Shown: one piece after another, positions 1 through 11,100 of the stretch
Layout: each line of letters opens with the position of its first letter
Position numbering within the stretch: the stretch's first letter is position 1
From: Xanthostigma xanthostigma
Taxonomy: Eukaryota > Arthropoda > Insecta > Raphidioptera > Raphidiidae
Length of the DNA stretch: 64,000 nt
NCBI GenBank assembly: GCA_963575645.1
Contig: OY754464.1
Coordinates: 47,048,192 to 47,112,191 of the forward strand
Direction of reading: 5' to 3'
Program-made: the position numbers and the translations under genes
The notes under the pieces: generated by a model
What the model saw: only the letters and a program-made list of their open reading frames with translations
Database searches by the model: none
What the model was told of the DNA's origin: nothing

Positions 1-798
1 CCCATATTGTAGGAAAGCATAATAAAATTAGTCCGCCATCTTTAGAAGTCCGCCATATTGGATTTAGAGTTACGTCACTTTATTTTTCGAGTTATTCTCA
101 GCAAGTCCTTTCATTTGATACCCATATTGTAGGAAAACATAATAAAATTAGTCCGCCATCTTTAGAAGTCCGCCATATTGGATGTAGAGTGACGTCACTT
201 TATTTTTCGAGTTATTCTCAGCAAGCCCTTTCATTTGATACCCATATTGTAGGAAAGCATAATAAAATTAGTCCGCCATCTTTAGAAGTCCGCCATATTG
301 GATTTAGAGTGACGTCACTTTATTTTTCGAGTTATTCTCAGCAAGTCCTTTCATTTGATACCCATATTGTAGGAAAACATAATAAAATTAGTCCGCCATC
401 TTTAGAAGTCCGCCATATTGGATGTAGAGTGACGTCACTTTATTTTTCGAGTTATTCTCAGCAAGCCCTTTCTTTTGATACCCATATTGTAGGAAAGCAT
501 ATTAAAATTAGTCCGCCATATTTAGAAGTCCGCCATATTGGATTTAGCGTAATGTCACTTTATTTTTCGAGTTATTCTCAGCAAGCCCTTTTATTTCATA
601 CCCATATTGTAGGAAAACATAATAAAATTAGTCCGCCATCTTTAGAAGTCCGCCATATTGGATTTAGAGTGACGTCACTTTATTTTTCGAGTTATTCTCA
701 GCAAGCCCTTTCATTTGATACCCATATTGTAGGAAAGCATAATAAAATTAGTCCGCCATATTTAGAAGTCCGCCATATTGGATTTAGAGTGACGTCAC
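1..798. repeat. 120-bp tandem satellite, about 6.6 copies
   Basis: A 120-bp unit repeats with an exact period from the window edge to about 798, where it stops abruptly inside a copy. Variant bases alternate strictly between neighbouring units (AAAGCAT / AAAACAT), and bases 1-240 and 241-480 differ at only about two positions, so the array has a 240-bp higher-order period. Most units carry the palindrome GTGACGTCAC. Because 120 is a multiple of 3, a 218-codon open frame (189-845) runs through the array; it is a by-product of the period, not a gene. The array probably extends left of the window. Confidence 0.95.
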
Positions 799-1340
799 CG
801 ATTTTCCCCAAAAGATTTACAAAAATTTCTAGTAAAAATAGATAGAGTAAAAACCGTTTTAAAAACTATATTATTATTATATAAAACAACATTATAAGAG
901 ATATATTCTTTTACGCATGCGCCGATGTTCCCCAAAAACAATAGGCCACTTCATATTTGCATATCAAACATCCTCCCAAAATTTGGTTTCAATCCGCTCT
1001 TCCTTGATGTCGGAATGATAAGAAATGTCAAAAGTGACGTTTGCATCAGCTGTCAAAGTATTAAGTTCTAATAATTAGTTATTCAAATTGTTAACTTAGA
1101 AGGCGTTGCATTTGATAAATATTTCAAATGGCATCCGTTTTTGAACAAATGCTATCTCCTTTGTTTTATTATTGTCATAAATAAAATTATCGACCAATTT
1201 TATTTTAAGACAGAACATACGCAATAATTAAATTACCATGTTATACCGTGCAACAGAGAGAGATAACCGAAAGATGTTTGCTATCGGTTATATCAGATTG
1301 AATTTATTTCTATATAAATGTGTATAAGAAAAGTGATTGG
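799..1340 (+). repeat. Dispersed repeat family AA, copy 1
   Basis: Directly abuts the satellite. It shares blocks with 54390-55240 (same strand) and 29040-29470 (opposite strand): GCGCATGC-plus-TTCCCC segments, 'TTTCAATCCGCTC', a block around 'AGAAGGCGTTGCATTT', and 'ACATACGCAAT'. No coding capacity is seen. The family is non-autonomous and of unknown class; the 54-kb copy has internal tandem units of about 130 bp. Confidence 0.7.
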
Positions 1341-1374
1341 GCGAATTCTGTTGTACGAAATTTATGTAAAATTT

Positions 1375-1690
1375 TCTCCTCTTTCGTTTAAGACAGGTTT
1401 CGAACCGATCTGATTTAAATTGAGCGAGTTATAAGCGAAAAACTTCGTTTTTTCTAAATTGCTCCCCTCTGGAGCAAAAATTCAAAAATCGGGCGACGTT
1501 AGGATTTAAGTTACCCGGAGACAAATCGAACAAAAAAAAGTTTTTTAAAATCGGTTAAGTCGTTTGGGCTGTACGCTGGATACAAAAAGCGTGACTCACA
1601 GATTCACAGATTCACAGATTCACAGATTCACAGATTCACAGACAAAGCGAGTACATATAGGCGCTTTAGCTTACGCTATTCGCGCCTAAA
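1375..1690 (+). repeat. Retroposon-tail-like repeat with (TTCACAGA)n
   Basis: Contains 'AAAATCGGTTAAGTCGTTTG', similar to the conserved 3' region of common insect non-LTR or SINE elements, followed by about six 8-bp units TTCACAGA (roughly 1594-1645). The simple-repeat tail suggests the 3' end of a truncated retroposon. The class is inferred, not proven. Confidence 0.45.
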
Positions 1691-1758
1691 AAACAAAATA
1701 AAAAATGTTGAAAAAACCCTCGACGGATGTAAACGTTGTAATTGAAAAACATTAAATA

Positions 1759-2016
1759 AAATTTTAAAACCCCCCGACTAAAAGGAGGTAAGTAACCAAA
1801 GAAAATTCGTCGGGGGCTGCCATTTGCTCCCCTGAAATGAACTAAAATATTGCAAAATTAGAATAGGTATGTGACTGATTGAAATCACGTTGGGTACGTA
1901 AATAATTGTAGTCTTCAATAATTGATATTTTCCTATTCTTAATTCAGGGCAGCAAATGGCAGCCCCCGACGGATTTTCTTTGGTTACTTACATTCTTTTA
2001 GTCAGGAGGTTTTAAA
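1759..2016. mobile_element. Foldback element, arms of about 80 bp
   Basis: The left arm (from 1759: TTAAAACCCCCCGACTAAAA) is matched in reverse complement by the right arm ending near 2016. The arms share a CGTCGGGGGCTGCCATTTGC block. The roughly 90-bp centre has no frame. Its ends are unlike those of the 8-bp-TSD elements elsewhere in the window. Confidence 0.75.
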
Positions 2017-2180
2017 ATTAAAATAGTTTTGTTTTTTATTTTATACTACTTAAATGCTGCACCGCAACTTCGCGTTGTTAACGTATGGATGTGTGTGTGT
2101 GTGTCTATACAGTCGACGCGAGTAGAAGTTTCGCTACTGTCGCGCGTAGTTTAAATACACAATCCTTTTTTTATTTTTAG

Positions 2181-5100
2181 ACAGAAGAAGCTTTTGACTT
2201 GTTACATGAAGCTATGAGAAATTTCGGTATGCCATTCCCTCAAAGTCATACAAAAGTCAAATTGTTGATGTTTACTGGATCACTCCAGCAAACAATGGCG
2301 TTCGAGTTTTTCCATGGACTGAGTACCATCACAAACCTGGACGACGATGATGCAGAATTCTACAACATGATTTCTTATTGCCTGTCGCTTCTCTGTAGAT
2401 TGTACAAAGTAAATTAAAATACTATTGCGACTCATGTGACTGTTAAAATTCGTTAACCTGGTTTTAAACAAAGTCACAACTCGTTGTAATATAACCCATC
2501 ATGAGTACACTAGTGCTGAGCTGCTGAAAACATTGTCAGAAAATCTGATTTGACAATGACCTTAGATTGTGGCCAGATAAATTTGTCACGGAATGTACTG
2601 TACAATTTCCTACTCAAAAAATAATTGATTGATTGAACAAAATTTTTTTAAACTGTGTGTCTGTATATTTAACAGTTTTTTGCACAATTTCCAATTTAAA
2701 GCATCATTTTTCTACGCATTTTGATCAAAATTTAACTAAGCGATCTTTTTCTATATATACAGAATGAGTTAGACCACTCGAACCGGTTGTTTTTTTTAAA
2801 TAACGGTTAGTCGTAGAGAGTTGTGTCAAAAATCTGTATTATAAAAGCCCTAATAAAGAATCGAATGGTGATTTGTTATTCCCTCGGAAAGGTCGACTTC
2901 TCTATTAGTTTGCTCCGGAATGTTCAGAACTCCGGAATTTTAAATGGCACGATAGGTCGAAACTGGTATTGTTGAATAGATCTTCAAAAACATTTTTTTT
3001 TGTTACTGCCACCCCTGTTAAGTAATATTCATTTGAAATTATTAAATTAACATGTCATAATAACGAACTTAATTTTAAAAGTCGGCATTTAAAATCTATA
3101 CCTAATTAAACAATGTCACATGTTTAAACTGTTTTCCATTTACTTCTAAACACTGCTGAGCTCTTCTAGATATTCTATGTGTACCTCTAAGTATTTTCCA
3201 AAAAAAAAAAAACAATTGCAATTATTGAAAACTTATTGTGACATTGTTTAATTAGGTAACTATAGATTTTAAATGCTAACTTTTAAAATTAAGTTCGTTA
3301 TTATGGCATGTTATTTAATAATTTCAAACAAATATTACTTAACAGAGGTGGCAGTAACAAAAAAAGAATGTCCTACAAAACTTGCTTAGTTTTTAAAGAT
3401 CTTTTCAACAATACCACTTTCGACCTATCGTGCCATTTAAAATTCCGGAGTTCTGAACATTCCGGAGCAAACTAATAGGTAAGCAGACCTTTCCGGGGGA
3501 AAAAATATCACAAATCGATTCTTTATTAGGGCTTTTTAACCGACGAAAAACAAAAACGGAGGAGGTTCTCAAGTCGACGCGTATATTTTTTTTTTTTTTT
3601 TATGTATGACCACGCATAACTTTTTACAGAGTAGTCCGATTTTGATAAATATTTTTTTGTTTGAAAGGGTATACCCCGAAGTTGGTCCCATATAAATTTG
3701 GTAAAAAAATTCCAACCCTAAGGGTAGGAAAACAGGGGATGATTGATTGTTCACTCACTGATTGTAATGTATGACCATACATAACTTTTTACAGAGTAGT
3801 CCGATTTTGATAATTATTTTTTTGTTTGAAAGGGTATACCCCGAAGTTGGTCCCATATAAATTTGGTAAAAAAATTCCAACCCTAAGGGTAGGAAAACAG
3901 GGGATGATTGATTGTTTACTCACTGCTTGTAATGTATGACCACACATAACTTTTTACAGAGTAGTCCGATTTTGATAATTATTTTTTTATTGGATAGGGT
4001 ATACCTCGAGGTTGGTCTCATATAAATTTGGAAAAAAAATTCCTACCCTAAGGGTGGGAAAATAGGGGTGATTTATTGTTCACTCACAGATTTTCATGCT
4101 GAGTTGTGTATTACAATAATTATAAATTATATAGCCACAAAAAATTATAAAATAAAAACTTTTTAACAAAAAAATTAAACCGCCGAAAAACTGAAAAGCA
4201 AAAAATAATAAATCTTTTTATTTAACTAAGTTCTATTTAAGTAGTTGAACGTATGTGACAGTCTAGTATATCTAAGTAATTTTGAGTCGGCGTCAAACAA
4301 TCAATGAACAAAGATCACTAAAAGAAATAACCAAATCAAATTAACAATGATACGTGAAATCTCTAGCGATAAACATTAACATTCTAAACATGCGCTCTCC
4401 ACACGACCACTCGCAAAGACGTGTGCCCTCAGTGTGCGCCCGTTCGGGCTGCTCTGTCGCTGACATTAACTTCGTGAACTCTCAGAGATTTTCGGCGAAG
4501 GATTGTTGACGCCGACTCAAAATTACTTAGATATACTAGACTGTCACATACGTTCAACTACTTAAATAGAACTTAGTTAAATAAAAAGATTTATTATTTT
4601 TTGCTTTTCAGTTTTTCGGCGGTTTAATTTTTTTGTTAAAAAGTTTTTTATAATACAGATTTTTGACACAACTCTCTACGACTAGCCGTTTTTCCGTGAG
4701 TACATTTTAATGTTCCACATGACAGGAAGTTTCAAAACCTATAAGAACTGTAACTATGTTATGATTACAATCTAAGTTTATTTCCAAATCAAATTTTTGG
4801 CCAATGCTTTCTGTAACCCAGTAGGGATCAGTTCAAAATTTGGAATTAACGAGACTACTAATTACAGAATGACTGCTACATACAGCTATCTTCTTAGTTG
4901 CACGTTCATACATTTTCAATTATTAATGCACTCAGTCAAGGTCGTCAACGATCCTTAAAAAAATAATGACTACTAGTCTTGTTTGTGACGACTTTTGTAA
5001 CAGAAAGAAGCAAAATTTCCAGACTTTTCTACAAAAAGTGTCCTTTGTTTTAGAAATGATTTTATTGGTCTCAGGTAAAAAATTCGAATTATCGAAGCTC

Positions 5101-8100
5101 GGATTAAGGAGGTTTTACTGTATTACAATTTAAGCTTTCATAAGGAATCAAAGAAAAAGTTGTTCCGCGCCCAGCGGTTGTACCCATAGATTCAAAAACT
5201 TGTTTATATAATCCAGATTCCAGAGTGATATAAAACACCTAAATTATTTTATGAACGGGAACAAGCGTTTTAGAAATTTTATAAAAGGTTATCTTGAAAA
5301 CCCTGACGTTTTTACTGGGTTCATATTTTGTTATTTTGATGACAAATGAGTAAGTCATACATAAGATTGTCTGGAGACCTTGTGTATAATCACATTCTAA
5401 TAATATGCTTTAAAATAATATATATTATGATAATAACATGCTTTAAAAAATAGTTCATTGAAATGCACCATAAATTACTATTCAATTTTCACAGTCTTTG
5501 AATCTCTGGGATATGGCAGAATTGGCAGCACTGTGGGGATTGAAGAAAGCTATTCAAAGTAATCTGGATTTTTACGCACTGTGTATGGCTTATGCAAATT
5601 CAATCGAGTTAGCGTGCCACTTTGGGAAATTTGAAACTTCAAGACGGCTCGAGAGATTCGCATTAATGTTGTGCACTCGGAAAACTACTTCGATAGAGTT
5701 TCAAGAACTCATCGCTGTCACCAAACTTTACACTGCCATATTTATATCTAGGTCAGTGGCAACTTATTAAAAGTTCAGAAGTAAAAACAAAAAAAAAACA
5801 GTTGTGTGGTTTTAAGAAACCACGACGCAAGTGAAACTTTTATTGGATTGTAGGCGTTGGATTGTAGACACTTATCCATCACGATTAATTATAAACAACA
5901 ATATTCACATGAATACAAGAATAAAAACATGTAAACACTGTACAGCACTTGCCCGCATGACAGACTGACTATGTGTTTACATACTACACGGTCAGCTGAT
6001 GCTAACCATGGGCGCCGCCATATTGGTCTTGGCTGCTCTACCGAGCGCCTACTCCGAACGCCTTTCACTTTACCCCTACTCCGCGGCCGCCTGTAATGCG
6101 ACATGCAACAGACGGCCAGAAAAATTCGGGGCGATAGAGTAAAAGTTTCACTTAAAAAAAAAAAAAACAGCAAGTACAAGTAGAACTTGCTCCCTGAGAG
6201 TTCCGTATCATTACAATCACTTTGTTGAGGCTAACAAGTGACAAACCAAATAAAAATTAAGTTTGTCATGTGATAATTCCACTAATACCCATGTTGCAGA
6301 AAGCATTGTCTGAAAATCGTATTTGACAGTGACCGTAGAATGTAGGCATACATATTTCTCCATATGAAAAGCATAGTAGTCATAGAGCTGTAACAAACTG
6401 TATGTACTCGTTACTGAGTAACGGGTACATCGTCTGACTCGAAGTAACGAATCGTTACTTACAAATTCATTTCGTTACTCGTATCTTTCGTATCCATGTC
6501 AGTTCGACTCGTTTGATGCGGTTATACGCTATACGAAGCCATACCGTATCACGTATGCGACGCGCCTCGATGCGATGGTACATGCTTGATGCTGATTGTA
6601 TGTCGTATGAAAAGTAACGAGTAACGTAACTATACGAAAGTAACGGGTACTGGTTCTTTAAGTAACGAATACATACGGGTACACAATTTTTCGTTACTTT
6701 TACAGCTCGTTTTTCATGTAGAACAATTATTTGTTTTGTGTGAGTACAATATAATGTTCCAAACAACAGGGAATTTGAATGGGTCATAGGACATTAGACT
6801 GCTCCTGATGTATGGGAACTGTAATTAATTATAGGATCACCATCTAAGGTCATTGTCAAATCAAATTTTTTGACAATCCTTTCTGCAACCCGGCATTAGA
6901 ATTAGAAATTCATGCTGTTTGATTTTTTTCCTTTACTTGTGCCGTTAAATTTTATTTTGTGCCAAATTTTAATAATCACGAAATAGGTACGTGTTTTTTT
7001 TCAAATTTTTTTATTGAATTGTTAGACGCTTGAATATTTACAGGGCAATGGGGTTTTAGACCTTAATATTTTACATTAGTTTCAACTTGATGCCTATATA
7101 GTCGCTCTTGACGAACAACAACGTGATTATATTAGGATTCCATTTTTTTTATTCTGAAAAATGGAACCCTAAAAATGGGAGCGTGTAACCTTTACACGTG
7201 GTTGAAGTGAAGTGCAAAACAAATACACTCAAACTAGAAAATATGACATAGCATTTATAGGCGCAAGTTCTTTTCACTAAGAATAGGTAGTAAAACAATT
7301 AAATCCAATGCCGGATTTAGAGGCCTGGAGGCCTCGGGGCAACAAAGGAGTGGAGGCCCCCTGGCCCCAAATTATTTTCCAAATAAAATGGAACATTTTT
7401 TTCAGTCGAGTTTTTCAATAAATAATTTATTGTGAAACCAAGTATAGTACCACCCCACTCAGCCATTGGGATATTCCCTCAAGATGGGTAATAAATTGCA
7501 AGTACTTATCAGGGCCATTTAAGATTTTGATGTTTTACTGATTACCTGATTGGAGTGAACAAATATAGATCGATGATTTCTGTTAATATTTAATATTTTT
7601 TGTGGAGACCCCGGGGCTGTAGCCCCGGTTGCCCTCCCCTAAATCCGGCCCTGATTAAATCACAACAGAAACACTTGAAATGCAAGTATGTAGGCTTTCA
7701 CGGCCGGTGTTGATCAAAATCTTCTTGGTTTCCGGGCTTGTATGCCGTGCTCCATTGGTATTTCTACCTGACGTTTCGTCTACAACTGCAGTAGACATTA
7801 TAAAAGGCGACGAAGTGTCCTTCTAGGCTGCTCACAGGTAAGTGACTCTTACCTGTGAGCAACCTAGAAGGACATTTTGCCCGCTACCACATCGCCTTTG
7901 ATAATGTCTACCGCAGTTGTAGACGAAACATCAGGTAGAAATACCAATGGAACACGGCATACAAGCCCGGAAACCAAGAAGATTTGGAACACTTGAAATG
8001 TATTGTAACATACGCGTCCCGGCCTTGACTTCTGTCGGTGTCAATCTAACAATACCACAGAACGGCGGCATGAGGTTTTGTTGTACAAGTGGGAAGTCAA

Positions 8101-11100
8101 ATTTCTTTGTATTGCCGGAAGAACACAATGCCGATAAAGACAGGTTTGCAACACAAAAGTGTCAGTGGAATTGCATGGAAAGAATATCGCGGCCGGAAAT
8201 ATTTGACCCACGCAACGGAGAGGATATAAATAGAATGCGTCTATAGACAGTAAAGCAGGCGCGATTTGGACACGGTGTCGTGAAGACGTGGATTATGAAA
8301 TAAATAAAGCTGTGTGGCTATTAGACCATTAAGTATAGGTATAAATTAGAGTGCTACAGATAAAATTTGTGTATATATAGACATTCACTCTTGTTATCGT
8401 GTATAGTGTATAAGGATTTTTATAGTGCCTTGGTGTATATGGACTTTTATAGTTACTTTATTACTTAGTTGTTTTTCTGTTACAGTAGTGTTTTATTTTA
8501 TTTCTTAAGAAAAGTACTTTTAGTTTTCTCATTTGTTATCTGTTTTGTAAACGTTTTTATAAGTGTAAATAAATATTCTCCACCACAGAAAAAACAGTTT
8601 TGTTACAATATTCTCAAACACGATTGCAATTGAAGTTTCGTAATTAATGAAATAATTAGTCATTCATTAAAGCATTACATGAAATAATACATTTGCGTTC
8701 TAATATAAACAATAAAATTACTACTATCTCGACTATTCTCAAGAACAAAAAACTGCCCTTCGGTGTGCCCCCCCTAAATCCGGAGCTGCAAACAAACGCC
8801 ATCTCGCGAGAAAGTCTGCCCCTGCGAGAATGTTCGCATATTTTCAAGGCTCCTCACTTCTACATATATGTTACGCTCAAAGATCGAAAACGCTCATTGA
8901 GCGAAAAAATAGCTCACAACGCGTTGTGGTCATAGTAAAACATCCAAATTCGTGTTATGGCTCTAATAAGATAATATATAAGAAGGTATTCCAATCCTGC
9001 AATGCATCATGGGAAATGTGTCAAGCGGTGGCGCCACCACGTGTGTGTCAGATACACTAGCCATCCAATCCTGCAATGCATCATGGGAAATGTGTCAAGC
9101 CTAAAAAGTTTTTTAGGCGCTAATTAATTAATAAACAATATTTATTATTATTTCAAGAGTTAGGATGAAAATACTTTAGTTACTGGCTTGACACATTTCC
9201 CATGATGCATTGCAGGATTGGATGGCTAGTGTATCTGACACACACGTGGTGGCGCCACCGCTTGACACATTTCCCATGATGCATTGCAGGATTGGAATAC
9301 CTTCTTATATATTATCTTAGGCTCTAATAAAAACGCGCACGACGCGTTGTGGCAATCACAGAAAGACCAAATAGCGAAATTCGTGTCGTGGCTGACATGC
9401 TATTCGATCTCAACGCGTTGTGGCAATGGAGAAAAGCCATGACGCATATGGAATATTATTTGATTACGACGCACACTACTTTCCGATATGGATCCTACTA
9501 GCCCTAGGCTGGAAACGTTTTGGTAGATGTCCTTAGGAAATATTTTTTATTTTATAAAATCACTGCATAACGTGTTTGTCATTATTAAATATGTTATATA
9601 ATTATATAAATTAAAATAAAACGATATTTGTCAGGGCAGTACCCAGGATTTTTGTAAAAGGGGGGTTTTAAAAGAGCGTGTATGGGTCCCCAGATTTTTT
9701 TATTACATTTCTAAAATAAAAATGAAATGATAGTTCAAAATTAAGAAGTAAATGGGAAAATTCAAAAACACACATTAAAAAATACCTTTAACAGCTCAAA
9801 TGGATTCCTCAAATCAATATTTTCTTTTGTCAAAAAATTCTGCCATAAATGGAGGCTACCTAAGAGCTCATCCTCAGAACAATTAAGAAGAGGAGAATAC
9901 AGGTCATACAATTTTTTAGCACCTTTTTCAAGAATATCATTGTTTTCTGAAGGAAAAACAAAATTTGATCACATGTTATTAAGTAAACCAAGTTCTCACA
10001 CCGAAACAAATTTACTGTACATCATATTCATAAGGTTCACCTTTTTTTGTTTAAACAAAATTTCAAATGATTCTAATATTTCTTGATACTTAGAAAACCT
10101 ATCAGTCAAATGGGTAATGAATGTGTCCAAAAATGGTAAATAAATCGATATTCTATAGTAATCTTCTACTTCGGTTGTCATATAACATTACTACGATGTA
10201 GGTACTTGTTTTTTAGCTAATCTAGGTTTTCTTATTTCGATTTCGTAGTCTATGCAAAATGTAAAGACTGTTGAAAAAATTTTTTGGAAATGCAATTCAG
10301 ACGACTCTTATTTTTCAAGAGTGTTTCGAGCACAATTTGCTAAATCTACTGCTGAAGATAAATCGAGTTCATCATCTTGCAATAATCGACTTAGAGGAAT
10401 CACGATTCACGATGCTGTGGACAGTGGACACTAGCCATTATTTGACACGAAATCTATATTTTGTTGGCATACTTTCTTACGTTGCATCTTTTATTAGAAA
10501 AATTATATATAGCTTTGGAGTTTGATGGGGGGTGGGTAGAGTAACCCCCCTGGGTAGAGCCCTGATATTTGTTATTTATTGAGATTACTTGATATTTAAA
10601 AAAATCAACGTATTAAGTAATAAATTACTGAACACAAAATATTAATCATTATTTTGTAAATTACTTATAATTCACTTAAAATAATTAGGGATTTTAATTT
10701 TCATACAGGACATTATTTATACTCGATATTTTTCATACAGGACATTATTTATGCTGGATATTTTTCATGCTGGAGATTTTATTACTGGATATTTTTACTG
10801 GATATTATGGTACTGGATATTGATACCGGTAACCTTTTCTCTGTGTATACCCTTAAAGTCATAGTTCTGATTCTGCCGGTCGTGATATGGTTAAAACAAT
10901 GAATGCTCAGAACGCGTCATGGCTTTTCTTCATTGCCACAACGCGTTGAGATCGAATAGCATGTCGCCACGACACGAATTTCGCTATTTGGTCTTTCTGT
11001 AATTGCCACAACGCATCGTGCGCGTTTTTATTAGAGCCATAACACGACTTTCGCGATGTGGATGTTTTACTGTGACCACAACGCGTTGTGAGCTATTTTT

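Larger units (their letters stand above)
2513..4840. mobile_element. MITE family A, copy 1, expanded by nested insertions
   Basis: The left end (AAAACATTGTCAGAAAATCT...) and right end (...CCAATGCTTTCTGTAACCCAG) match the terminal inverted repeats of the 0.4-kb copy at 31760-32182. The extra 1.9 kb is explained by a second structure, 2795-4696, with arms of about 45 bp around TAGTCGTAGAGAGTTGTGTC. That structure in turn holds foldback 2846-3538, a 165-bp tandem repeat and foldback 4157-4646. Confidence 0.7.

Noticed and set aside
189-845. 218-codon open frame
   Set aside because: It follows the 120-bp satellite, whose period is a multiple of three; the peptide is a repeat by-product.
6467-6787. 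106-codon minus frame with a homologue at 62690-62929
   Set aside because: Both frames lie over copies of the same MITE; similarity is inherited with the DNA and there are no coding features.
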